This document shows positions 15,486 to 20,889 of a DNA stretch of 31,494 nucleotides, in pieces. Under the pieces are notes generated by a model. That model ran no database searches. It was not told the DNA's origin and worked only from the letters and a program-made list of their open reading frames with translations. Made by a program: the position numbers and the translations under genes. Every line of letters starts with the position of its first letter. Within the stretch, counting starts at the first letter, position 1. Source of the DNA: Alphaproteobacteria bacterium (lineage in GTDB: Bacteria > Pseudomonadota > Alphaproteobacteria > Rs-D84); the NCBI GenBank assembly GCA_013316395.1, contig WSMU01000005.1, forward strand, positions 1-31,494, given 5' to 3'.

Positions 15486-15585
15486 TGTGCAACCTATGGT
15501 TGGAGTCGGTGAATATATTGAATAAGCCGGGATAACGTTTTGGTATCATTTCAGTTCCAACCACTCATAGCTTCTCATGGCTTTT
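15486..15585 (+). ncRNA. Structured RNA unit A
   Basis: The shortest unit, lacking the 5' hairpins. H2 CAACC/GGTTG (15490-15494 with 15498-15502). Middle strand GGTTGGAG (15498-15505) versus TTCCAACC (15555-15562). H3 CGGT/GCCG (15507-15510 with 15526-15529), enclosing the loop GAATATATTGAATAA (15511-15525). H4 GATA/TATC (15531-15534 with 15544-15547). The terminator is poor (short stem AACCA...TGGCTT, then TTTTCTTTT). May be truncated or read through into unit B. Confidence 0.55.
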
Positions 15586-15588
15586 CTT

Positions 15589-15616
15589 TTGATTTTTACA
15601 TGCTTTAAGGTATAAT
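15589..15616 (+). promoter_or_regulatory. Promoter of RNA unit B
   Basis: TTGATT (15589-15594), 16-bp spacer, TATAAT (15611-15616). Nearly the same sequence as the promoters of units D and F. Confidence 0.65.
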
Positions 15617-15622
15617 AATAAG

Positions 15623-15769
15623 TATAATGGCAATATCGCTGTTGGGATGAAAGGCCCAATATAACAAGGCATATCCAACTATGGGTTGGAGGGCTGTTAA
15701 TATATTGAATAAACAGCACTATTTCTTACGATAGTTGTGAACCTCCAACCGCCTTTTTGGTGGTTTTTT
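15623..15769 (+). ncRNA. Structured RNA unit B
   Basis: 5' hairpin TTGGG/CCCAA (15642-15646 with 15655-15659). H2 TCCAAC/GTTGGA (15674-15679 with 15685-15690). H3 GCTGT/ACAGC (15693-15697 with 15713-15717), closing the conserved loop TAATATATTGAATAA (15698-15712). H4 ACTAT/ATAGT (15718-15722 with 15731-15735). Middle strand GGTTGGAGG (15684-15692) is a perfect 9-base complement of CCTCCAACC (15742-15750). Terminator ACCGCC/GGTGGT (15748-15753 with 15759-15764) plus six T, overlapping that 3' strand by three bases. The clearest copy in which pairing of the middle strand to the 3' strand and the terminator exclude one another. Confidence 0.65.
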
Positions 15770-15770
15770 A

Positions 15771-15798
15771 TTGCTATTTTTCCTAGATTGTATATAAT
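15771..15798 (+). promoter_or_regulatory. Promoter of RNA unit C
   Basis: TTGCTA (15771-15776), 16-bp spacer, TATAAT (15793-15798). Confidence 0.6.
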
Positions 15799-15804
15799 AA
15801 CTTC

Positions 15805-15966
15805 GTGGTAAAAATTTACCATGGAGCTTCACGACTCCACGTAAGACGTCTTAGAAGACGTAAAACTTTCCAACCCGTGGTTGGAGTCGGCGAATATATC
15901 GAATAAGCCGGGATAAGTTCTACTATCATTTCAGCTCCAACCACCTATAACTTTCCATAGTTTTTC
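15805..15966 (+). ncRNA. Structured RNA unit C
   Basis: 5' hairpins TGGTAA/TTACCA (15806-15821), TGGAG/CTCCA (15822-15839) and ACGTCTT/AAGACGT (15846-15861), then the linker GTAAAA that also follows the 5' hairpin in units D and E. H2 CCAACC/GGTTGG (15870-15875 with 15879-15884). H3 CGGC/GCCG (15888-15891 with 15907-15910), loop GAATATATCGAATAA (one change from the common loop). H4 within 15912-15927. Middle strand GGTTGGAG (15879-15886) complements CTCCAACC (15935-15942) exactly. The terminator is weak (CTAT/ATAG then TTTTTC). Confidence 0.6.
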
Positions 15967-15968
15967 TT

Positions 15969-15996
15969 TTGATTTTTATATGATTTAATGTATAAT
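15969..15996 (+). promoter_or_regulatory. Promoter of RNA unit D
   Basis: TTGATT (15969-15974), 16-bp spacer, TATAAT (15991-15996). Confidence 0.65.
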
Positions 15997-16002
15997 AATA
16001 AA

Positions 16003-16173
16003 TGCAACGGGAATTCCGTTGCCCAGGATTTGCACTCTTGGCTACCAGTTGCCTGCATAGGCGTAAAACCTTTCAACCTACGGGGTTGGGAGGACGGTTG
16101 CTTGCAACCGACACATTCTGGTAGTGTGAGTGCAACCTCCCGCCCCGTCTTCTCATATACTTGGCGGTTGCAA
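16003..16173 (+). ncRNA. Structured RNA unit D, diverged
   Basis: Strong 5' hairpin GCAACGG/CCGTTGC (16004-16010 with 16016-16022). Hairpin GCCT/AGGC (16051-16054 with 16059-16062) followed by GTAAAA. H2 CAACC/GGTTG (16074-16078 with 16084-16088). H3 is a compact CGGTTG/CAACCG (16095-16100 with 16105-16110) with a CTTG loop, so the conserved 15-base loop is missing. H4 CACATT/AGTGTG (16112-16117 with 16123-16128). The enclosing helix is GGGAGG/CCTCCC (16088-16093 with 16136-16141), perhaps extended by GGGG (16082-16085) with CCCC (16143-16146). CCGCC/GGCGG (16140-16144 with 16163-16167) could terminate but lacks a good T-run. The 3' end is uncertain. Confidence 0.5.
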
Positions 16174-16195
16174 TTAAAAATGTACGTGATACAAT
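16168..16195 (+). promoter_or_regulatory. Promoter of RNA unit E
   Basis: TTGCAA (16168-16173), 16-bp spacer, TACAAT (16190-16195). Confidence 0.55.
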
Positions 16196-16201
16196 ATTAG
16201 T

Positions 16202-16382
16202 TGTAATGGGCAGCCCCTGTTGCAAAAGTGCGAGCTGAAATCTCGCGTGCCAAAGTCGCCTATGCAGGCGTAAAATGCTCCACCACATGCGGGTTGGAGT
16301 CGGCGAATATATTGAATAAGCCGGGATAACACTTTGGTATCATTTCAGCTCCAACCACTCGATTTTTTCCAGTGGTTTTTTG
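16202..16382 (+). ncRNA. Structured RNA unit E, directly upstream of the intact HTH cassette
   Basis: 5' hairpins GCGAG/CTCGC (16230-16234 with 16242-16246) and CGCCT/AGGCG (16257-16261 with 16266-16270), then GTAAAA. H2 CTCCA/TGGAG (16278-16282 with 16295-16299). H3 CGGC/GCCG (16301-16304 with 16320-16323), loop GAATATATTGAATAA (16305-16319). H4 GATA/TATC (16325-16328 with 16338-16341). Middle strand GGTTGGAG (16292-16299) exactly complements CTCCAACC (16349-16356). Terminator AACCACT/AGTGGTT (16353-16359 with 16371-16377) with a T-run, sharing four bases with that 3' strand. The terminator ends about 20 bp before the GTG of the HTH gene, so unit E may attenuate the cassette or end as a free RNA. 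Confidence 0.65.
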
Positions 16383-16402
16383 TTTAACAAACGGGGGCGC
16401 TG

Positions 16403-16591
16403 GTGCGGTTGTATCAAGAGATTGAACATATACGTACGGAAGTAGGTATTCCGGATTATCAAATGTGTAATATATTTAATATTACCGCCGCGGAATATCT
16501 GCTGTTCCAGCGGGGCGGCTTTAAATTGCCCACATATTCAATAATCATGTTTATTATTGAGGTTCGGCGCCCCCTAACATCAATAGAGTAG
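16403..16591 (+). CDS. Small HTH-like protein, first gene of the cassette, intact copy
   Basis: 62 residues from a GTG start. Sequence features: EIEHIRTEVGIPDYQMCNIF, then ITAAEYLLFQRG, then a hydrophobic helix and RRPLTSIE. The alternation of helices resembles a Cro/C1-type DNA-binding domain, but I cannot name the family, and residues outside the HTH-like core are few. Homologous over its length to the protein at 3202, which keeps IPDYQMCNIF and RRPL. Followed after 15 bp by the second cassette gene, whose purine-rich ribosome site directly follows its stop. No signal peptide; cytoplasmic. Confidence 0.55.
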   Translation: MRLYQEIEHIRTEVGIPDYQMCNIFNITAAEYLLFQRGGFKLPTYSIIMFIIEVRRPLTSIE

Positions 16592-16606
16592 GGGGGGAGA
16601 GAGAAT

Positions 16607-16849
16607 ATGATAACACACGAAGACCTGTGGCGTGCCATAGACCGCCTGGCGGCGAATAATGGTTTGTCGGCATCCGGGATGGCGAAAAAGGCGGGGCTGC
16701 ATGAATCTACATTTAACCCGTCAAAGCGTATCAGTGCCACTGGCCGCCCGCGGTGGCCCACGTTCGAGATAATAAACAAGGCGATGGAGGCAACAAATAC
16801 ATCAATAAATGAATTTGCCCGTCTGGTGGATATCGAATCCGCAAGATAG
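16607..16849 (+). CDS. Short DNA-binding protein, N-terminal half of an S24-type repressor
   Basis: 80 residues. The pattern THEDLWRAIDRLAANNGLS, SGMAKKAGLHESTFNPSKR, GRPRWPTFEIINKAMEATN and SINEFARLV is that of the N-terminal HTH domain of alphaproteobacterial S24/LexA-like repressors, where FNPSKR falls in or next to the recognition helix. Full-length family members carry a C-terminal S24 autopeptidase of about 120 residues; it is absent and a strong hairpin follows at once. The product would thus be a DNA-binding module without the self-cleavage switch. GGGGGGGAGAGAGA ribosome site. Probably co-expressed with the 16403 gene; a decayed homologous pair lies at 3202-3640. Confidence 0.7.
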   Translation: MITHEDLWRAIDRLAANNGLSASGMAKKAGLHESTFNPSKRISATGRPRWPTFEIINKAMEATNTSINEFARLVDIESAR

Positions 16850-16850
16850 C

Positions 16851-16888
16851 CAAACAAACACCCCGCCGAATGGCGGGGTGTTTGTTTG
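16851..16888. terminator. Long perfect hairpin between convergent genes
   Basis: A 17-bp perfect stem (16851-16867 with 16872-16888), GAAT loop, GC-rich top (CACCCCGCC) and A/T-rich base (CAAACAAA), so the transcript has a U-rich 3' arm from either strand. TTTAATTTTT follows on the plus strand. Likely bidirectional terminator for the HTH cassette and the 16892-17611 gene. Confidence 0.75.
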
Positions 16889-16891
16889 GGT

Positions 16892-17611
16892 TTAATTTTT
16901 CGGCTCAAAGTACTTTTTATGTTGTGCCTGCGATACTTTTAGCATTGAATCAAACTTTTGCTGGGCCGCGTCCAATGTAGCCGGTGTGTTCGCCGATGCG
17001 CCCGCCGTATAGTCCGCGCCGTTTAACACAATCAGCCGCGACGGGGTCAGGGCCGACCCACATTCGATATAGTATTCGCTGGGGTTGTAATATTTCCCAT
17101 AACAGCGCCCGTTTACCACCGCCGCATATCCGTTTTCGGCCAGTTGGCTGCACGTCGGCTGGGCCCCGGTGGTGATTTCGCCGGTTGCCACAATCTCGTC
17201 CGGGGAATCCAATACGCCGCGACAATATACGTTTACATATTTTCCATTAACCGATGCCAGTGTGCCGTTCGCCGATGTCTTGCGCGCGCCAAAGCATCCG
17301 TCGGCCAATGCGTTTGTGTCAAAATCGGATTTGATGCCCGTCCCCTTGGCCAGTTCGGTTTTACCCATGGGGGTTGGTTCATCCCCGCCGGCGACCAGTG
17401 CGCCCGGGCATATCAGCTTCATCCCGCGACAGTTTGCGTTTGCATCCCACATGCCGGGGTCATAGCCGGCGCCCATACTGATATAGCAATTTGTCGTGCT
17501 GATGCGGCAAACCGTCGGCTGCAGCCACCATGGTGTGGATGATGTCGCCGCCATTGCCGCATTGGCGGCAACGCCAAAACAAAACACAGATGCAAAAAAT
17601 AATCTTTTCAT
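16892..17611 (-). CDS. Exported cysteine-rich protein of unknown function
   Basis: 239 residues. Signal peptide MKRLFFASVFCFGVAANAAMA, then a mature part with about a dozen cysteines (VCRISTTNCYISMG, NCRGMKLICPG, DGCFGARK, VYCRGV, PTCSQLAENG, RCYGKYY, IECG) and a charged, helical C-terminus (LDAAQQKFDSMLKVSQAQ). It lacks the C-x6-C-x4-C module of its neighbours. Lies 64 bp downstream of the 17676-20390 gene on the same strand, with its own candidate promoter between. No family recognised. Confidence 0.75.
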   Translation of the reverse strand: MKRLFFASVFCFGVAANAAMAATSSTPWWLQPTVCRISTTNCYISMGAGYDPGMWDANANCRGMKLICPGALVAGGDEPTPMGKTELAKGTGIKSDFDTNALADGCFGARKTSANGTLASVNGKYVNVYCRGVLDSPDEIVATGEITTGAQPTCSQLAENGYAAVVNGRCYGKYYNPSEYYIECGSALTPSRLIVLNGADYTAGASANTPATLDAAQQKFDSMLKVSQAQHKKYFEPKN

Positions 17612-17631
17612 GACTTTTTCTCTATCGTTTT

Positions 17632-17660
17632 ATTTTATCAGATTTTTCCCTCAACTGCAA
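17632..17660 (-). promoter_or_regulatory. Candidate promoter of the 16892-17611 gene
   Basis: Minus strand: TTGCAG (complement 17655-17660), 17-bp spacer, TAAAAT (complement 17632-17637), about 20 bp before the start codon. No terminator is visible after the upstream gene, so readthrough may also occur. Confidence 0.5.
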
Positions 17661-17675
17661 GCGGCTCAAAACGCA

Positions 17676-20390
17676 TTATTTTTTTTCACATTCGTATGTG
17701 GTCTGGTTGTATTTTAGGCTGCCACAGTTGCACTTTCTTGTTGTTTCGTTCCATTTTTTTAGTGTTTCCGTCTCGGTCAGGTTGGATGTCCCCTCGCAGG
17801 CGGCTTTTTCATTCGCATATACGCATCGCCCATTTGTCGCATTCCATATTTTAGGGTCTTTGCAGGTGCATGTCGATGTTGTCGCACTCCATTCGCCCCC
17901 CGATGCGCTGCATCCGGTCTTGGGGTCGAGTGTGTTGTCAACCGGCGCCGCACAGTATCCCCACAGCGTGCTGGCGCTGGTTTCGATATAGAACGTCTTG
18001 AATGTTTCGTGCGTCTTTTTGTCGAATATCGTATCGGCGCCGACACCGCCACTGCGGGAGGGGGGCGTGCCTTCGGATGCACCAAAGACGTCGTTGCTGT
18101 CGTCGCGTTCAGTATCTATCCAGATGCCACCCAGGCGTTCGCACTCGCGCGCCAGTTCCTTTGCCATGTCAATGCGTATCGAATCCATTACAACGTTTAC
18201 ATCCTGCAAAATGTTTGACGGTGGTGCTTCGTTCGCTTTTGACGGACGAACACATGTCTGCATCGCATAGCTTAGCAGTTTTTGGTACAGCGTTCCCTGA
18301 TAGTATACACTGCAGCGCTGGTCTTCGCTGATTGTGCCGTCGCATACCGGGGAATCGGTGCCGCCCGGACAGTCACAGTTGCCGTTTAGTTTCGTGCACG
18401 GCTGGCATGCGTTGCCAGGCTGGGGTGTGCCGTTGGGGATTAGCGAAGATGGCCCCGATGTCATAAAGTAGCCGATGCTGCAGCTGGTGTATTTTTTATA
18501 TGAAGGACATACATAGCCCGATGTAGGCGTGGCTACGCCTGGGACCTTTGTCGGATTATTTTTATCCTCGTTTTCGTCTTTTTTATCATCGTTGTCACCG
18601 GCGGGCGGGTTCGTGTTCAGCGGGTTGTTAACATGGCACATTGCCGCATATTGCTGGGTGCCTGGGCTGTACGTGCGGCAACCAAACGGATACGAGTGCA
18701 GGCTGTCGCTGCTTGGGACGGCGCACATTTCTTTTGCATAAGACAGCAGTGTTGCTTGGCACTCTTTTGCAATCTTTTGGTCGGTAATCGACCCCATGGC
18801 GCTGACCAGCTCGTTCATGCCGCCGTACAGGTTCGCGCATGCATACAACTTTTCCTGGCACATCTGCTCCGACAGTTCCAAGCGTGAGCCCAGCAGCATC
18901 TGCTCCTTTACATTACTAAAGTCTTTTAGCGATTGGCTCTGTGTGTCATAGCACTGGTTCACAACGTCCAGGCATTCGGTCTTTACCTGGCGGATGCGCT
19001 CGTGCTGGCCCTGATAGATTTCTGTGATTGCCTGGCGCATGAATTCATCCCATACGTCGTCTGCCAAATCGCGGCATGTATCCAGGCCGCGCGCCGCAAA
19101 TGACCGCTTGCGGTTCAGTTCGTTTACTATCATCCGGTTCGACTGGTTGTTAAGTATGTCGCCGGAAAGTGATATCGCAGATTCCAGTTGGTAAAAGTCT
19201 GCGGTATATATTGGCTCGCCCGTGTCGCGGCTTAGGTACTTGCCCGACACGTCCAGACAGTGCACATAATCCTTGCCACAGGCGGTCTCGGCTGTAATAT
19301 CCTTGCGAACCTGGGCGATGCAGTCGTTTATTGCCGTTGAATTATGCGCATTATAGTTTTCCAGGCGCGCCGCCTGCATTTCACTCTCGGTTGTGCGAAT
19401 TGCCGCATTGGCCGCGTTCAGCTTTTTGTCCAGTGCCGTGCTTAGCGCGGTGCAGTCATTCTCAATATACATGCCGTATGCCGATATTACCATGTTCAGG
19501 GTGGCCTGGGATGCGCATTGGTCCGCAACCAGTTCTCTGCACTGGCTGTGGACCGCGTTGTATAGCGCCTCGCCCGTCAGGTTCGCAATCTGGGCGCCGG
19601 ATGCCAAATCTGTCGTTGCCCATATCGCGTTTATGTCACCCGCAATATCCAATGTTCCCTGGGTCGATAGTGCCTTGGATTTGGTGTTTGATAAAACCTC
19701 GCTGATGCCGGCCAGCTTTTGTGCACTGGCGGATGTGTCTTTCTTTGATGATGCGATTGCCTCCCCCTGGGTCGCGTTCAGCATCGCGTTTACTTCGCCG
19801 GCGGTCTTTGGAATTACTTCTATGTTCAGGTCCTTGAAATCCTGTAACTGGTCCGCCGTCTGGGCCAGGGTACGCTCACGCGATTTAATGTCGGTCAGGC
19901 GTGATGAACAAACGCATCGGCGATATGTGTCGTTTTGCTTGGCACAAAACTGGTCCATGCAGGTAAAGTATGCATCGCGGCATGTGTTGTATCCTGTGCC
20001 AAATGTGTTGGATACCGTTGCGGCCCGCGCCGGTGTGCGCGCCGCCCGCGATATCGCCCCGGTGATTGTTGCGGTTGTCGCACTGCGTGCGGTTCGGGCA
20101 TTTGTTGGTGTTGCCGCACTGCGCGCGGTGGCGGTTTGTACGGATGTGCGCGCACTGCGTGCCGATGTTGTTGCGGTGCGCGATGTGGTGCCGACGCTGC
20201 GCGCCTGGGTTGCGGTGCGCGTTGTAACTGTGCCGCTGCGCGGTGTTGTTGTGGTGGTGCGCGCGGTGACACTTTGTGGCGCAGATGTGGCGGATGTCTG
20301 GCGGTTTACGCTGGACGTATCACGAACCGCGGCATTGGCAAGACCAATGCCGGCGACAAGTGTTCCGGCAAAAAGCATAAACTTTTTCAT
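17676..20390 (-). CDS. Large exported cysteine-repeat protein with a Thr/Arg/Ala-rich N-terminal region
   Basis: 904 residues. Signal peptide MKKFMLFAGTLVAGIGLANA. Residues about 22-127 are low-complexity, dominated by T, A, S and R (TARTTTTT, TTRTATQARS) with almost no acidic residues. The core begins with C137, C144, C149, C159, C161 (C-x6-C-x4-C-x9-C-x-C), a spacing identical in the proteins at 20890 and 23109. Further C-x6-C pairs follow (CLDVVNQC, CQEKLYAC) within long helices, then an acidic Asp/Glu/Asn linker. The C-terminus has EGF-like C-x-C-x12-C repeats (CTCKDPKIWNATNGRC, CNCGSLKYNQTTYEC). Probably periplasmic or surface-exposed and disulfide-stabilised; role unknown. ATG at complement 20388-20390. 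Confidence 0.85.
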   Translation of the reverse strand: MKKFMLFAGTLVAGIGLANAAVRDTSSVNRQTSATSAPQSVTARTTTTTPRSGTVTTRTATQARSVGTTSRTATTSARSARTSVQTATARSAATPTNARTARSATTATITGAISRAARTPARAATVSNTFGTGYNTCRDAYFTCMDQFCAKQNDTYRRCVCSSRLTDIKSRERTLAQTADQLQDFKDLNIEVIPKTAGEVNAMLNATQGEAIASSKKDTSASAQKLAGISEVLSNTKSKALSTQGTLDIAGDINAIWATTDLASGAQIANLTGEALYNAVHSQCRELVADQCASQATLNMVISAYGMYIENDCTALSTALDKKLNAANAAIRTTESEMQAARLENYNAHNSTAINDCIAQVRKDITAETACGKDYVHCLDVSGKYLSRDTGEPIYTADFYQLESAISLSGDILNNQSNRMIVNELNRKRSFAARGLDTCRDLADDVWDEFMRQAITEIYQGQHERIRQVKTECLDVVNQCYDTQSQSLKDFSNVKEQMLLGSRLELSEQMCQEKLYACANLYGGMNELVSAMGSITDQKIAKECQATLLSYAKEMCAVPSSDSLHSYPFGCRTYSPGTQQYAAMCHVNNPLNTNPPAGDNDDKKDENEDKNNPTKVPGVATPTSGYVCPSYKKYTSCSIGYFMTSGPSSLIPNGTPQPGNACQPCTKLNGNCDCPGGTDSPVCDGTISEDQRCSVYYQGTLYQKLLSYAMQTCVRPSKANEAPPSNILQDVNVVMDSIRIDMAKELARECERLGGIWIDTERDDSNDVFGASEGTPPSRSGGVGADTIFDKKTHETFKTFYIETSASTLWGYCAAPVDNTLDPKTGCSASGGEWSATTSTCTCKDPKIWNATNGRCVYANEKAACEGTSNLTETETLKKWNETTRKCNCGSLKYNQTTYECEKK

Positions 20391-20402
20391 TACTACCTAA
20401 AT

Positions 20403-20431
20403 ATGATATCAAAAAGAGCCGCATCGGGCAA
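20403..20431 (-). promoter_or_regulatory. Candidate promoter of the 17676-20390 gene
   Basis: Minus strand: TTGCCC (complement 20426-20431), 17-bp spacer, TATCAT (complement 20403-20408), just upstream of the start codon and downstream of the infA terminator. Confidence 0.4.
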
Positions 20432-20474
20432 CGTATATTTGATTGCAAAACCAGATTTTTTTTGCGCCTTGGGC

Positions 20475-20500
20475 AATAAAAAATCCCGCATCGGCGGGAT
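20475..20500 (-). terminator. Intrinsic terminator of infA
   Basis: Minus strand stem ATCCCGC/GCGGGAT (20483-20489 with 20494-20500), four-base loop, followed by TTTTTATT. Confidence 0.8.
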
Positions 20501-20505
20501 GTAAA

Positions 20506-20760
20506 TTATTTTGCGGTGGTTGTCTGGTCCGGGGTGGGGCGATTGCGCTCAACAAATGTGATGCGGCCCTTGTCCAGGTCGTATGGCGTCATTTCAACGC
20601 GGACTTTTTCCCCAACGTTTACCCAAATGCGTGCCTTGCGCATTTTGCCGCATACTGTCGCCAGAATTTCATGTCCGTTTTCCAATTTTACACGAAACAT
20701 TGTGTTTGGTAACTTGTCTTCAACAGTGCCGGTAAAAACGATTACGTCATCTTTTGCCAT
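20506..20760 (-). CDS. infA: Translation initiation factor IF-1
   Basis: 84 residues, single S1-type OB fold that occupies the ribosomal A site during initiation. Characteristic PNTMFRVKLENGHEI, GKMRKARIWV, GEKVRVEMTPYDL and KGRI are present. Start ATG at complement 20758-20760 with GAGGA upstream; longer in-frame starts would add unrelated residues. The tail after FVERN (RPTPDQTTTAK) makes it about 12 residues longer than E. coli IF-1. It sits alone between two divergent exported-protein genes, with its own terminator. Confidence 0.96.
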   Translation of the reverse strand: MAKDDVIVFTGTVEDKLPNTMFRVKLENGHEILATVCGKMRKARIWVNVGEKVRVEMTPYDLDKGRITFVERNRPTPDQTTTAK

Positions 20761-20832
20761 AATTATCCTCTGATTTTCAAGCGCCATAATATTGCCTGTT
20801 GTAAAAAAAAGCAAGAATATTTTTATATATGC

Positions 20833-20861
20833 TTGCACCAATGGCCCGCTTTTGATAAAAT
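20833..20861 (+). promoter_or_regulatory. Promoter of the 20890 gene
   Basis: TTGCAC (20833-20838), 17-bp spacer, TAAAAT (20856-20861), about 28 bp before the start codon. Confidence 0.5.
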
Positions 20862-20889
20862 TAAGCATAATAATGTAGGGTGGGAATTG

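Larger units (their letters stand above)
15451..16382 (+). repeat. Array of five tandem structured-RNA units (A to E)
   Basis: Between clpX and the HTH cassette lies about 930 bp without a credible gene. It holds five diverged repeats of a promoter-RNA-terminator unit. The -10 boxes are at 15474, 15611, 15793, 15991 and 16190, giving periods of 137, 182, 198 and 199 bp. Units A, C and E share a nearly identical core of about 35 bp (GGTTGGAGTCGG, the 15-base loop, GCCGGGATAA), suggesting recent duplication or conversion. B and D have diverged stems with the same layout. Not a CRISPR: repeats are neither short nor identical and each has its own promoter. Confidence 0.75.

Noticed and set aside
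15988..16200. A 70-codon frame across RNA unit D
   Set aside because: It starts inside the -10 region of unit D, runs into the promoter of unit E, and follows no conserved protein pattern between units.
15451..16382. CRISPR array
   Set aside because: The repeats are long, diverged, individually promoted and spaced 137-199 bp apart. There are no short identical repeats with unique spacers and no cas genes in the window.
15451..16382. Miniature inverted-repeat transposable elements
   Set aside because: No terminal inverted repeats or target-site duplications bound the units. The inverted elements lie inside each unit and covary as RNA stems.
19393..20400. A 335-codon open frame on the plus strand, opposite the 17676-20390 gene
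   Set aside because: It is the mirror of the Thr/Arg/Ala-rich coding region. Its product is a monotonous Val/Ala/Arg string without a signal or domain, and the minus-strand gene has a ribosome site, signal peptide and conserved modules.
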